Shown piece after piece: positions 1 through 10,072 of a stretch of 64,000 nucleotides of DNA. The notes under the pieces were generated by a model. It was not told where the DNA came from. It saw only the letters and a program-made list of their open reading frames with translations, and did not search any database. The stretch is taken from positions 377,001-441,000 of the forward strand of contig JARUPY010000455.1 in the NCBI GenBank assembly GCA_029817715.1. The letters are read 5' to 3'. The DNA comes from Melastoma dodecandrum. Its lineage: Eukaryota; Streptophyta; Magnoliopsida; Myrtales; Melastomataceae. Each line of letters begins with the position of its first letter. Positions within the stretch are counted from its first letter, which is position 1. Made by a program: the position numbers and the translations under genes.

Positions 1-188
1 TTGTGGCCGAACCCCCGGCGATTGTAATTCTTGCTCCTCGTCAGGTTATGCCTGAATGCCTTGGCGTCGAATTCGTCCTCGGAGGAGCATCGGACGACGA
101 CCGCCCTCCTGCCGAACGACGACGGGGTGTCGGAGAAGGAGGCGGGGCGGAGCGCGGGAAATCGGCAGAAGTGGAAGCAGAGCGCCAT
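1..188 (-). CDS. HDR: 4-hydroxy-3-methylbut-2-enyl diphosphate reductase (HDR/IspH), N-terminal part, runs off the left edge
   Basis: The ATG is at 188-186 on the minus strand and the frame stays open to the window edge, giving 62 residues. HDR is the last enzyme of the plastid MEP pathway: an iron-sulphur reductase making IPP and DMAPP from HMBPP. The first 35 or so residues are rich in Ser, Arg, Pro and Ala and look like a chloroplast transit peptide. They are followed by an acidic stretch and the block NLTRSKNYNRRGFGH, which I recognise as the conserved start of mature plant HDR (Arabidopsis has the same block with a few changes). The catalytic cysteines lie outside the window. The gene is divergent from the ARI gene at 732 and shares a 543-bp intergenic region with it. 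Family call is from memory; the start is well supported. Confidence 0.85.
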   Translation of the reverse strand, partial: MALCFHFCRFPALRPASFSDTPSSFGRRAVVVRCSSEDEFDAKAFRHNLTRSKNYNRRGFGH

Positions 189-731
189 GGGGGAGGGAGT
201 GCTCGTTGGCAGCAGTCAGTCGGAAACGTAAGGGAAAGCCGAGGAAAGAGGGAGTCTGAAAAAAGAGTGAGTTTTGGTGTTCGAGTTTGGGTCTTGCCTT
301 GTCGTTTTGCGGGAAACTCCCAACTTCCACCCCGGGTAGGAAATCGATTTTTGCCGTGCCGCCGTCGTCGTCGTCCAATCCACATGACATTCACTCCCTC
401 CTCGCAAATCACGTTTCTTCATGGTTTGATTTAGTCTCTATAACTCACGTCGTTATCTTCCCCACATTTTATCGATTTCCTATCACCCGTACGAACGGGC
501 CCATCACCCATGGATCAGTCAGACACGATTAAGTTCGGCCCAACTTGTTAAGGCCCATATTATGAAGCCCAAACCCAATCCAAAGAGAGGGCACGAATCA
601 AATATTTATGTTATAAGATGAAGATGGGATTTTCTCTTCTTTCTTTCCCTTGTTTTTCTTTCCCTATTGCCCTCAGTATCATTGACGGCTGATTCCTTCG
701 ACCCTTTGATCGTTAGCGTGGGGTGAGGGAG
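189..731. promoter_or_regulatory. Bidirectional promoter between HDR and the ARI gene
   Basis: This 543-bp spacer separates two divergent start codons. GGCCCA-type motifs (plant site II/TCP-like) lie at 497-503, 537-542 and 552-557, with a related AGCCCA at 567-572. They sit roughly in the middle, where core promoters of both genes would be. No clear TATA box was seen on either side, as is common in plant housekeeping promoters. The assignment is inference from position and motifs. Confidence 0.5.
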
Positions 732-3299
732 ATGGATGATGATGATGTTTATTACTTTACTGAGGAGGATTGTTACTGCTCCGACAGGGATGCGTTCGAT
801 GGGTTCAAGTGTGATCAGGATGATGATTTCTGGTGTTCTTCCTCCACGAAGGTGGTGTGCTTTTACTATGCGTTTCTCTTCTACCGAGTCTTGTCAATTA
901 TGGGTAGGGATCAGTTCTCATCGAGTGCAGGGATTGATTTTCATCCTGTTGCTGTATAGAACGTGTTTGTTATTCCGGCTTCAAACTTTATGATTAGTGG
1001 CTGGCTAGGACAAATAGTTGTAGTCCTTGACTGGAAGCGTTTCGGGCTACCTGGCTTATTGATTTCCTGTTTTTTTTTTTTTGCAGATCATTACTAAAGA
1101 ATCGTTATTGGCTGCTCAGGTAAATTGGATTTTGCAGACGTTAATTTGTCGGTAGTCATGGAAACTTCTTTTTTGGTCGATGAGTTTTTGGAATCCTTTT
1201 TCCTGTAGGAAGAAAATTTGAGAAAGGTTATGGATATCCTGTCACTGAGAGAGCACCATGCTCGGACACTACTCATCCACTATAAATGGGATGTTGAGAC
1301 ATTGCTTGGGACCCTTGTTGAGGAGGGACGAGCTAAATCATTTGCAGATGCGGGTGTTCCTGAAACAGCAGATTTGTGTATTGACCTTCCTACATGGGAG
1401 GCCTCCCTGATAACGTGTGAGGTCTGCATGGAAGAAGTACCGGGCGAACAGGCCTCGAGAATGGACTGTGGCCATTGCTTTTGCAATGACTGTAAGCTGT
1501 CGACTTGAGAACGCTCCCTCCCTCCATCCTTTTTCCTTTTTTTTTCAATCTGCCTGTTGTCATCAATTATTGATCTGTCTTTTCCTTTTAGGCTGGACGG
1601 AGCACTTCATTGTGAAGATAAATGAAGGTCAAAGCAAGCGGATCAGGTGCATGGCGCACAAGTGCAATACCATATGTGATGAGGCCTTAGTTAGAAGTTT
1701 AGTTAGCAAAAGGCGTCCGGATCTGGTTCCGATTTTTGATAGATTCCTCCTGGAATCTTACATAGAGGACAATAAGATGGTGAAATGGTGTCCAAGTACT
1801 CCTCACTGTGGTAATGCAATACGCAAGGAGGAAAATGGATGTTACGAGGTAGAATGCCCTTGTGGCATGCAGTTCTGCTTCAGTTGTTTATCGGAGGCAC
1901 ATTCACCCTGTTCGTGTGTGATGTGGCAACTCTGGACCAAGAAATGTAAAGATGAATCTGATTCAGTTAACTGGATAGCAGTACACACTAAGCCATGTCC
2001 AAATTGCCGCAAGCCCGTTGAGAAGAACGGCGGATGCAATTACGTCCAGTGCATCTGTCAGCAGGGATTCTGGTAAGTAATCCGCTCTTCTCGACTAACT
2101 TATGTTGTCAATAGGTTTGTCCTCGCAAACACACACATGCAAAAGTTTCATCTCCCCTAGAAGGTCATGCACGATGGTGAATATCTGATGATTCTTGTGA
2201 TTCATTTCCCGAGTTTGTTGTTGATTATGGGGAAGTTATAGCACAATGAGAACTATATTTTGATATGTGCAGTTGGTTGTGTGGTGGAGCTTTCGGTCGG
2301 GGCGGCAGTTTGTCTCCATTGCCCCGGTGCAGCTGTGGACGTTATAAAGATGATAGGGGAAGGAATCAAGATCTCGAAGAGCGAGAATTGTACCGCTATA
2401 TGCACTATAACGGCCGATACAGAGCTCATGTCGACTCTTTTAAGCTCGAGAATAAGTTGCGAGAGACTCTTCAACAGAAGGTGTCGGCATCAGTGGAAAA
2501 TGATTCGGCTTTCTACGATTTCTCCTGGGTCGACCGTGGACTGTACAGACTTTTCAGGTCGAGGAGAGTCCTTTTATATTCTTATCCATTTGCCTATTAT
2601 ATGTTTGGGGAAGAGCTATTCAAAGACAAGATTATAAAGGAAGAAAGACAACTTAAGCAGCGGTTGTTTGAGGACCAACAGCAGCAACTTGAATATAATG
2701 TCGAGCGGCTTTCAAAGCTCTTGGAAGAGCCCATCGATAAACTCGAGAGGGATAGAGTCGCAGACATAAGATTGCAAGTATTAAATCAAGGGGCTATCAC
2801 AGATTCTCTCTGCCAAAAGATGTGAGCATGTGAATTTACTCAGAGAATTGTTGGAACTTGGGGGTTGTCGAATGGTAGGTCGAGTTCTTTCTTTTCTTAA
2901 CGTGAATGCATGTTTACAGGTATGACTGCATCGGAAATGATCTGCTGGGTAGACCAGAAGACATCGCTCCTTACAGGTCGATGGGCATTGAGCGGGCATC
3001 GGAATTTTCTGGTTCTTTGAGTTCCTGGGCTGACAGAACCGATCACAATCCTTCGGTGTTGCAGTTTGCCAAAGCCGGTAAGAGTAAGCTTCTAAACCTG
3101 TAACAGCCTGCAAAATTCATGCAAAATCGATGATCCGAGGCGCATGATCCATGCAGGGGCAGCTGAAACTGATCGATCTTTGAGCTCAGGGAGTCTGAAG
3201 GATGGAGGAAGATCCCCGCAGAGGAAGCAGGCTCGGGAAGATGGCGCTGTGGACGGACTCTTGGATCTCCATGTCCCCGCTACGGAGTACTACTACTAA
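732..3299 (+). CDS. ARIADNE-type RBR E3 ubiquitin ligase (ARI1/2/3 group)
   Basis: Seven exons by GT-AG sites and frame: 732-851, 1087-1119, 1209-1491, 1592-2072, 2273-2821, 2920-3077, 3157-3299, giving 588 aa. RBR ligases accept ubiquitin from an E2 on a RING2 cysteine before passing it to a substrate. Seen in order: an acidic N terminus; RING1 starting CEVCMEEVPGEQ and ending CGHCFCNDCW across intron 3; the IBR zinc cluster with WCPSTPHCGNAI; RING2 (Rcat) with CPNCRKPVEKNGGC, whose last Cys is the expected catalytic one; then a helical Ariadne domain with FRSRRVLLYSYPFAYYMFG and FEDQQQQLE. Odd: the RING2 part after CWLC reads GRGGSLSPLPRC where relatives carry a zinc-binding His, so RING2 may be impaired (see findings). 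The C terminus ends near DLLDLHVPA, as in ARI1/2. Confidence 0.88.
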
Positions 3300-3629
3300 C
3301 TGGGAGGTTTACTTAATGGATGGTAGATAACATACAGAAAGAAAAGAACAAGAATAGCACATAAATAACAGAGACCTCTTGCAACATTCAATGAAGTATT
3401 TTTGCAGGGTAATAGTTTGTTTTATACCTTATCGAATCAGATAAAAACGTTACCAAACACAACATTAAAAGTAGAGAGATGTAGGATCGTGTCGTGGCCG
3501 CCATCTCCATCTCTTTGGCTGGAACAGAGCATCGGAAACAAACAAACACATTCTCCCTTTCCATCTCATTCTCCCCGATTATTGTTCTTTGGCCGTCGCT
3601 GCTAGAAATCCTAATCTTTTGGGGTGCAA

Positions 3630-4615
3630 ATGGAGGAAGAGGGAATAGGGGTTGTTCTTGCGAGGGCGACAGAGCTCAGGCTAAAGATCAGCAATTGCGT
3701 CCATCAGGCGTCGACCGATGAGCAGGAGGAGGAGGAGGGAGGTGTTGGTGTTGAAGAGGAGAGGCTGCTGGGGATCTGCAATGCTTTCGAGGCCCTCGAG
3801 TCTCAGCTGTCTTCGTTGCAGGTCCATCAATCTTTCCCCATTGAACATCTGATTTCGAATGCTTGATGCCTGGGATTCCTCGCGATTGTACGTGTCAGTG
3901 TGCTGTTATCACAGCCCTTTGTGATTGGATATTGGCATTGACTTGAGACCAAAAGAGGCGTGCAATTGGTGGTAGTTTTGGAGGGTCATGAATCTTACTG
4001 TTATAGCAAATCCACCAGATGTTGCAACAGAACCATCGGTACGAATGCGAGGTGGCGCTCGTCGAGATCAACTGCAGTCGCAAGATGTTGTTGGACAAAC
4101 TGAAGGGCTACAAGGGCAATGATCTTGAAGTCATACAAGAGGCCTCCCTCTTTGCCGGAGAGAATGTCGAGGATGACACCAATCTCTTGCTTCCTCCATA
4201 CCCGGCCTGCCTGCTGCCACACCTGTTGAACCTCACCTCCCCACGGGAGTCCATCCGAAATGGGATAACGTCTTCTGGACCGTTAGCCCATGTGGATGAT
4301 TCAGAGGAGGACCGGGCGCAAGATCGCTCGTCGACTGGCACGGTAGGTGCTGTGAGCAAAGCAGTGGTTGCCGTTCTGGGGATCATAGCAGTGTTGAGCT
4401 TAGCCACTAACTTAAGGTCGACAGGTGGGAAGAAAAATAATGGCCCATTGAGGGACATATGGGTGTTGCTTGGCTCGATCATTCGGGGGAGAAGCGCGCC
4501 AGGGAGAGTTCTGGTGATGGAAAGTGGAGAAGCTCGATGCCTGGCGCCAGAAAGAGTGGAAGTCCCTTTTGATTCTGTAGTTGCAACGAAAGACGTAAAC
4601 TATGGGAGCGGTTGA
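3630..4615 (+). CDS. PDV2: Plastid division protein PDV2
   Basis: Two exons, 3630-3821 and 4019-4615, give 262 aa. PDV2 sits in the outer chloroplast envelope, recruits the dynamin DRP5B to the division site and binds ARC6 in the intermembrane space. The N terminus EEEGIGVVLARATELRLKI and the cytosolic coiled coil (about residues 50-100, with SRKMLLDKLKGYKG) match Arabidopsis PDV2 as I remember it. A single hydrophobic span lies at about 175-195. The C-terminal intermembrane part has GEARCLAPERVEVPFDSVVA and ends in Gly, the residue reported to matter for ARC6 binding. The acceptor at 4018 was chosen because it keeps the coil the same length as in Arabidopsis; an in-frame alternative at 4006 would add four residues. 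A possible GTG upstream of 3630 was not used. Confidence 0.9.
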
Positions 4616-5494
4616 TCTTGTAGTCTCACATTCCATGGTCACTTGTATAATCTCAGATAATTCGTGATTCAGATTCTTTTGGGAGGTACTCTCCAATTTT
4701 TTATCCTAAATAATCTCTGAGCTAGGCCAATTATGAGTTCTATTCAGATCGCTTCGCCATCATGTAAACAGTGCATATCCTAGGCAAGTTTGATCTCATC
4801 AAAGTGGAATCCACACAATCCATATCCAGATAAGATGAAAGTGTGGCAGTGGCACTAACATTTTAAGCATATGAATGGGGCACTGCTATCTGCACGATTC
4901 TCACACCCGCAACTGCTCCCCTCTGCATCATCACGGCCACTGGTCGAGGCAGAGGATCCACCTAGAAATGCCTGCCTCAGTGGTTGAGGTAGTTACAATG
5001 AAAGGAGCTGTCGCTGCACATCCTCTTAGTGGTCAAGATAACTTGGAAGTTGGCCGTGGCTCTTTTATAGTTCCCAAGGGTGGATTCGGGGAAGAGGCAG
5101 GCTTATCTCAATATCCCAAAAGAAAAAATCTGTTTCTTTGCCGTTCATTTGTCCAGAAAATAGATCAAGGAACCCAGCAGCAGGGAGCAACTCCATGAAT
5201 ATCAAAAGCACTGCACCTGGAGCTGCCCTACAGATTACCAACGGTGGGTCTCCTGCCGGTCATTTACATCTCCTTACCAGTCAGCATTTCTTGAGGATAA
5301 GGTTGCTGATCTTGGGTTCATTGGACCCTTCATTCGTGTTTCGGTTAGCTGGCCAAATGGGTGTGTTAGTGTAACTGTGGTGGTGGTTGAACCGAGGAGG
5401 TTGTTTTTGTCGGAATATATCCTGGGTAAGAAGAGGAGATGGAACCTGGAGTAGGTGGCTCATGTATGAACACCCAGCAGCTCTTACAGGTAAC
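4616..5494. other. Intergenic or decayed sequence between PDV2 and the copia element
   Basis: It contains the PDV2 3' flank, then about 600 bp (4870-5490) with several medium open stretches in shifting frames and no recognisable family. The end reads CTCTTACAG then GTAAC, which resembles an exon-donor junction, and the copia element interrupts exactly there. It may be remains of a gene, but I cannot name it. Confidence 0.3.
5490..5494. repeat. Left target-site duplication (GTAAC)
   Basis: The 5-bp GTAAC immediately before the left LTR is repeated at 9971-9975 right after the right LTR, the normal footprint of LTR retrotransposon integration. Confidence 0.9.
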
Positions 5495-5723
5495 TGTCAG
5501 CGGTTAAGGTTTTTAGGATTTGATTTATTTTCTAAAATATTCTAGGAATAAGATTTGATTTAGCAAATCTCATTGAGAGATTTATGAGATCTATTTAGAT
5601 TCTCTTTTAGTTTTTGATTTTTTTCCTATATAAGAATCTCTTGTAAACATGAGTTTAATAAGTTGTTTTTTTTTGCCAACCAATAATTTTCTACAATTTT
5701 TATCCTCGAATCAAAGTTTGACA
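5495..5723 (+). repeat. Left LTR of the copia element
   Basis: 229 bp, starting TG and ending CA, no difference seen by eye from the right LTR, including a run of nine T. It has a TATA-like CCTATATAAG near 5625-5634, a plausible core promoter for the element's RNA. Confidence 0.95.
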
Positions 5724-5735
5724 TGGTATCAGAGC
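5724..5735 (+). other. Primer binding site, initiator tRNA-Met type
   Basis: TGGTATCAGAGC directly abuts the left LTR. This is the standard plant copia primer binding site complementary to the 3' end of initiator tRNA-Met. Confidence 0.93.
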
Positions 5736-5822
5736 TCGCAATCTTGAGGGACTGTGAGAGTATACACGCTTGAAAAATTTCCTTTCCTTTCATACCCAAA
5801 TCATCCGTTTGATTTTGTCATC

Positions 5823-8800
5823 ATGTCTTCCTCCGGTGGTTTTTCTGTGCAACCTCCACGGCCGTTTGATGGTGAAAACTATCAAATTTGGGCGGTCAAG
5901 ATGACGGTTTTTTTGAAATCTCAGGATCTCTGGAGCACTATTGAGCGGAACGTTGAAGCTCGAGCCCTTCCTGAAAATCCCACATTAAATCAGTTGAGGC
6001 TACACAGTGAGGAGTCCACCAAGCCGTTCAAGGCCCTTGCTGCTATTCATGCCTCTGTTTCTGAAGGAGTACTTGCAAGAATTCTTACTTGTGAGACGGG
6101 AAAGGAAGCATGGGACCGACTAAAGGAGATGTTCGAAGGTAGTGGTCGAAATCCGATAATAAGAGTTTCAAATTTATGGAGAGAGTTTGATTTGCTCAGA
6201 ATGAAGGACTCGGAGAGTATAAAAGAATATGTCGACAAGCTGATGAGGGTTGTCAATCAGATCAGATTGTTGCAGGTAGAGTTGCCAGACAGCAGAATTG
6301 TTGAAAAGATTCTTGTGACTATTCCAGAGAGATTTGAGTCGAAAATTTCTGCATTGGAAGAATCTCGCGATCTCACTAAGTTGACAGTCGAGGAATTGGT
6401 CGGTTCTCTTCAAGCACAAGAACAAAGGAGAGCAATAAGACAGGAGGAGCAACCTGAAGGCGCACTTTTAATGAAGGCAAAGGGGAAGGAGAAATATGCC
6501 CGTAGAAACGAAACAAGAAAAAGTGCCATCGAAAAAAAATTCAAGAACAAAAATTTTAGCGAGAAACATCAAAAAGAGTTTCCTCCATGTTCTTATTGTA
6601 GTAAAACTTCTCATACGGAAGATTTCTGTTGGTTTAGACCCGGTTACAAGTGCAAGCATTGTAATGTTCCTGGTCATGGTGAAAAATTTTGTAGGAAGAA
6701 GAAGGTTGTTTCTGAAGAGCAAGCACATGTTGCAGAGAATAAGTCGATGCAGGAAGATCAACTCTTTGCGGCAACCTTTTCAGCAGCAAGTTATGGAGCT
6801 GATGCATGGCTCATCGATAGCGGATGCACGCATCATATGTCTCCCGATGAGAAATTATTTGTAGACTTGGATAAGTCTTTCTCGACCAGCATTAAAATCG
6901 GGAACGGACAGCTTCTGAAGGCGCTTGGTAAGGGGTCGACTATTATTAAAAATTCTTCGGGTACTAACCGAATTTCAGAAGTTCTTTTTGTACCAGAATT
7001 GTGCCAAAATCTTCTGAGTTTGGGACAGTTGTTGGAGCAAAAATATATTTTGCACTTCGAGGATTTGCATTGTTCGGTGGCTGGCCATGACGGAAAGGAG
7101 TTTATGAAAGTGAAGATGCAGGATCGGTGTTTTCCGGTTAAATTTAAATCAGATTCTTTGGCCTTGTCGGCCAATGTAGATGATTCTCAGTTATGGCATA
7201 GAAGAATGGGGCATATAAGCCTCACTACTTTGAAGAAGATGCATTCAGATGAGTTGATTATTGATCTTCCGGTTATTTCTGCGTGCTCAGATGTTTGTGC
7301 CGTTTGTGAATACGGCAAACAATCCAGACTTCCTTTTGAAGAAGCAAAGTGGAAATCGACTGAGAAACTTCAATTGGTTCATTCAGATGTTTGTGGTCCA
7401 ATGAGTGTGCCTTCTTTAAATGGAAGTAGGTACTTTTTGATCTTCATCGATGATTTTACTCGTTTTTGTTGGATTGTTTTTCTCAAGACAAAAAGTGAAG
7501 TTTTCGGCGAGTTTGTCAAGTTTAAACAGCTGGCCGAAAATCAATGTGGTTGTAAAATTAAAGCCTTGAGATCGGACAACGGAAGTGAATATACTTCTGG
7601 GGAGTTCAAAAAATTTTGTGCGCAAGCCGGAATCATTCAACAGTTCACGGTGCCGTATTGTCCGCAGCAAAACGGGGTTAGTGAACGGAAGAATAGATCT
7701 ATAATGGATATGTCAAGGTGTTTGATATTTGAAAAAGGATTGCCGAAGGAGTTTTGGGCCGAAGCGGCGAATACTTCGGTTTATTTGCTAAATTTGCTAC
7801 CAACCAAAGCTTTGAAAAATTCTACTCCGTATGAAGCTTGGTTTGGAAAAAAATGCTCGGTGGATCATTTACGAGTTTTCGGATGTATTTGCTATGCTCA
7901 TATTCCGGAACAAAAAAGAGACAAACTTGATTATCGAGCTGAAAAATCTATTTTTATCGGATATGGATCGAATACCAAGGGTTACAGGATCTATAATCCC
8001 ACGAATAAAAAATTTTCGGTGAGTAGAAGTTTATCGTTTGATGAGGACGCGAAGTGGGATTGGTGTGTTGAAAAACCAGCCACGAGTCTTGGTGAACTTG
8101 GACAATCTTCTCCTGATGTCGCCGAATTTGACGACGAACCAGTGAGGGGATTAAGATCTTTGCAAGATGTCTATCAGAGATGTAATCTGACCATGCAAGA
8201 TCCTGATTCTTATGAAGTTGCTTCTATGGATGTCAACTGGATGGCAGCCATGCAAGAAGAAATTGATTTGATTAATAAAAATCATACTTGGGATCTTGTC
8301 GATAGACCATCTGATAGAAAGGTAATCGGAGTAAAGTGGGTTTATAGAACGAAGTTAAATGCCGATGGTTCCGTAAACAAACTCAAAGCACGGCTTGTTG
8401 TGAAGGGATATTCTCAGGAAGCCGGAGTTGATTTCTGTGAAACCTTTGCCCCGGTGGCTCGGCATGACACAATAAGGATGTTATTCGCACTTGCAGCAAA
8501 GATGGGCTGGAAAATCTTTCATCTCGATGTTAAGTCGGCGTTCTTGAATGGTTATCTTGATGAGGAAATCTTTGTAGAGCAGCCCGATGGATTTTCCGTA
8601 GATGGATGCGAAGAGAAAGTTTGTTTGCTTCGCAAGGCACTTTACGGTTTGAAACAAGCCCCTCGTTCGTGGTACAGCAGGATTGATTCCTATCTCTTAG
8701 AGAAGGATTTTTCTAGAAGTGAGACGGAAGCAACACTTTACATAAAAAAGTCACGGGGTAAGGTGTTACTTATCGTGTCGTTATATGTGGATGATTTGCT

Positions 8801-9734
8801 TATCACAGGGGGAGATGAAACGAAAGTAAATCAATTCAAACTCAACATAGCCGAAGAGTTCGAAATGTCAGATTTAGGGCTGATGCATTATTTTTTGGGA
8901 TTTGAGATACATCAAGAAGATGACGGCGTCTTTTTTAATCAAAAAAAATATGCCACGGACTTGCTGAAAAAATTCAGAATGAATGAAGCTAAGTCCGTAC
9001 CGACTCCTCTCGTTGCTAATTTAAAGTTGGTGAAAGATGATGGAAGTGATGAGGCCGATGCGACATTGTTTAGAAGTATTATTGGAAGTTTGTTGTATTT
9101 ATCAGCATCGCGCCCGGATATAATGTTTGCAGCCAGTTATTTGTCCAGATTTATGCAATCTCCGAGCCAAATCCATCTTTGTGCAGCGAAAAGAGTGTTG
9201 AGGTATGTTAAAGGCACAGTTGATTTTGGTATTCGGTTTGTGAAGAATAAAAGTTCAAACCTCCAAGGTTTCTGCGATAGTGATTGGGCTGGAAGTATTG
9301 AGGACTCGAAAAGCACGTCAGGTTTTACGTTCTCGTTTGGAAGTGGAGTATTTGCTTGGAGTTCAAAAAAGCAAGAAGTTGTAGCGCAATCCTCCGCCGA
9401 GGCAGAGTATGTTTCAGCTGCAGCGGCCAGCAATCAAGCGATTTGGTTGAGAAAAGTTCTGGAGGACATGGGCTGGAAACAAGTGGTTCCTACGGTGATA
9501 TATGTTGACAATAAGTCTGCTATTGCAATAGCTCAAAATCCGGTTCAACATGGTAGGACAAAACATATTTCGGTCAAGTATCATGCGATTCGAGAAGCGG
9601 TGAAGAACGGTGAAGTCAAGCTCGAATATTGTCCATCTCGAGATCAAGTCGCGGATATTCTGACTAAGTCTTTACCGAAAGATCAGTTCCAGCATCTCAG
9701 ACAAAAACTTGGAGTGTTTCCTAAACAACCTTAA
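5823..9734 (+). CDS. Copia gag-pol polyprotein, intact (1303 aa)
   Basis: First ATG of the frame at 5823; the frame is open further upstream without an ATG. The polyprotein supplies capsid, protease, integrase, reverse transcriptase and RNase H. Approximate residues: Gag with FDGENYQIW near the start; two CX2CX4HX4C zinc knuckles at about 256-269 and 277-290; aspartic protease LIDSG at about 330; GAG-pre-integrase HRRMGH at about 458 with the HHCC cluster; integrase core D at about 520, RSDNGSEY at about 584 and NGVSERKNR at about 618; reverse transcriptase YVDDLL at about 987; RNase H with DSDWAG at about 1153 and SSAEAEY at about 1190; a typical copia end with DILTK. No stop, frameshift or missing catalytic residue was found. 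The stop codon overlaps the polypurine tract. Confidence 0.97.
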   Translation: MSSSGGFSVQPPRPFDGENYQIWAVKMTVFLKSQDLWSTIERNVEARALPENPTLNQLRLHSEESTKPFKALAAIHASVSEGVLARILTCETGKEAWDRLKEMFEGSGRNPIIRVSNLWREFDLLRMKDSESIKEYVDKLMRVVNQIRLLQVELPDSRIVEKILVTIPERFESKISALEESRDLTKLTVEELVGSLQAQEQRRAIRQEEQPEGALLMKAKGKEKYARRNETRKSAIEKKFKNKNFSEKHQKEFPPCSYCSKTSHTEDFCWFRPGYKCKHCNVPGHGEKFCRKKKVVSEEQAHVAENKSMQEDQLFAATFSAASYGADAWLIDSGCTHHMSPDEKLFVDLDKSFSTSIKIGNGQLLKALGKGSTIIKNSSGTNRISEVLFVPELCQNLLSLGQLLEQKYILHFEDLHCSVAGHDGKEFMKVKMQDRCFPVKFKSDSLALSANVDDSQLWHRRMGHISLTTLKKMHSDELIIDLPVISACSDVCAVCEYGKQSRLPFEEAKWKSTEKLQLVHSDVCGPMSVPSLNGSRYFLIFIDDFTRFCWIVFLKTKSEVFGEFVKFKQLAENQCGCKIKALRSDNGSEYTSGEFKKFCAQAGIIQQFTVPYCPQQNGVSERKNRSIMDMSRCLIFEKGLPKEFWAEAANTSVYLLNLLPTKALKNSTPYEAWFGKKCSVDHLRVFGCICYAHIPEQKRDKLDYRAEKSIFIGYGSNTKGYRIYNPTNKKFSVSRSLSFDEDAKWDWCVEKPATSLGELGQSSPDVAEFDDEPVRGLRSLQDVYQRCNLTMQDPDSYEVASMDVNWMAAMQEEIDLINKNHTWDLVDRPSDRKVIGVKWVYRTKLNADGSVNKLKARLVVKGYSQEAGVDFCETFAPVARHDTIRMLFALAAKMGWKIFHLDVKSAFLNGYLDEEIFVEQPDGFSVDGCEEKVCLLRKALYGLKQAPRSWYSRIDSYLLEKDFSRSETEATLYIKKSRGKVLLIVSLYVDDLLITGGDETKVNQFKLNIAEEFEMSDLGLMHYFLGFEIHQEDDGVFFNQKKYATDLLKKFRMNEAKSVPTPLVANLKLVKDDGSDEADATLFRSIIGSLLYLSASRPDIMFAASYLSRFMQSPSQIHLCAAKRVLRYVKGTVDFGIRFVKNKSSNLQGFCDSDWAGSIEDSKSTSGFTFSFGSGVFAWSSKKQEVVAQSSAEAEYVSAAAASNQAIWLRKVLEDMGWKQVVPTVIYVDNKSAIAIAQNPVQHGRTKHISVKYHAIREAVKNGEVKLEYCPSRDQVADILTKSLPKDQFQHLRQKLGVFPKQP

Positions 9735-9741
9735 GGAGGAG
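9733..9741 (+). other. Polypurine tract
   Basis: AAGGAGGAG lies directly before the right LTR, where plus-strand DNA synthesis would be primed. Its first two bases are part of the gag-pol stop codon. Confidence 0.85.
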
Positions 9742-9970
9742 TGTCAGCGGTTAAGGTTTTTAGGATTTGATTTATTTTCTAAAATATTCTAGGAATAAGA
9801 TTTGATTTAGCAAATCTCATTGAGAGATTTATGAGATCTATTTAGATTCTCTTTTAGTTTTTGATTTTTTTCCTATATAAGAATCTCTTGTAAACATGAG
9901 TTTAATAAGTTGTTTTTTTTTGCCAACCAATAATTTTCTACAATTTTTATCCTCGAATCAAAGTTTGACA
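9742..9970 (+). repeat. Right LTR of the copia element
   Basis: 229 bp, same length and, by eye, same sequence as the left LTR. It is followed directly by the GTAAC duplication at 9971-9975. Confidence 0.95.
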
Positions 9971-10072
9971 GTAACATCTCCACCCTGCTGCCATTCTGTA
10001 TAAAATGATTTAGTTGTGCATCAGAGCTTGATTTTGAATCGAGTATGACGTAACTTTTGCTGCGATTGTTAG

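Larger units (their letters stand above)
5495..9970 (+). mobile_element. Complete Ty1/copia LTR retrotransposon, 4476 bp
   Basis: Two 229-bp LTRs that I read as identical (5495-5723 and 9742-9970) begin TGTCAGCGG and end TTTGACA. They are flanked by 5-bp duplications GTAAC. A tRNA-iMet primer binding site follows the left LTR with no gap, a polypurine tract precedes the right LTR, and one uninterrupted gag-pol frame fills the middle. The integrase-before-RT order places it in Ty1/copia. The element is more AT-rich than neighbouring genes. The LTRs are short but in the normal range for plant copia families. All parts needed for autonomous movement are present. Confidence 0.97.

Noticed and set aside
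4875..5374. Two medium open frames between PDV2 and the copia element
   Set aside because: I could not match either to a family and they lie in different frames; kept only as an unnamed decayed or intergenic stretch.
5754..5822. Extension of the copia polyprotein upstream of ATG 5823
   Set aside because: The upstream frame begins at a GTG without an ATG; the conserved Gag starts just after the 5823 ATG.
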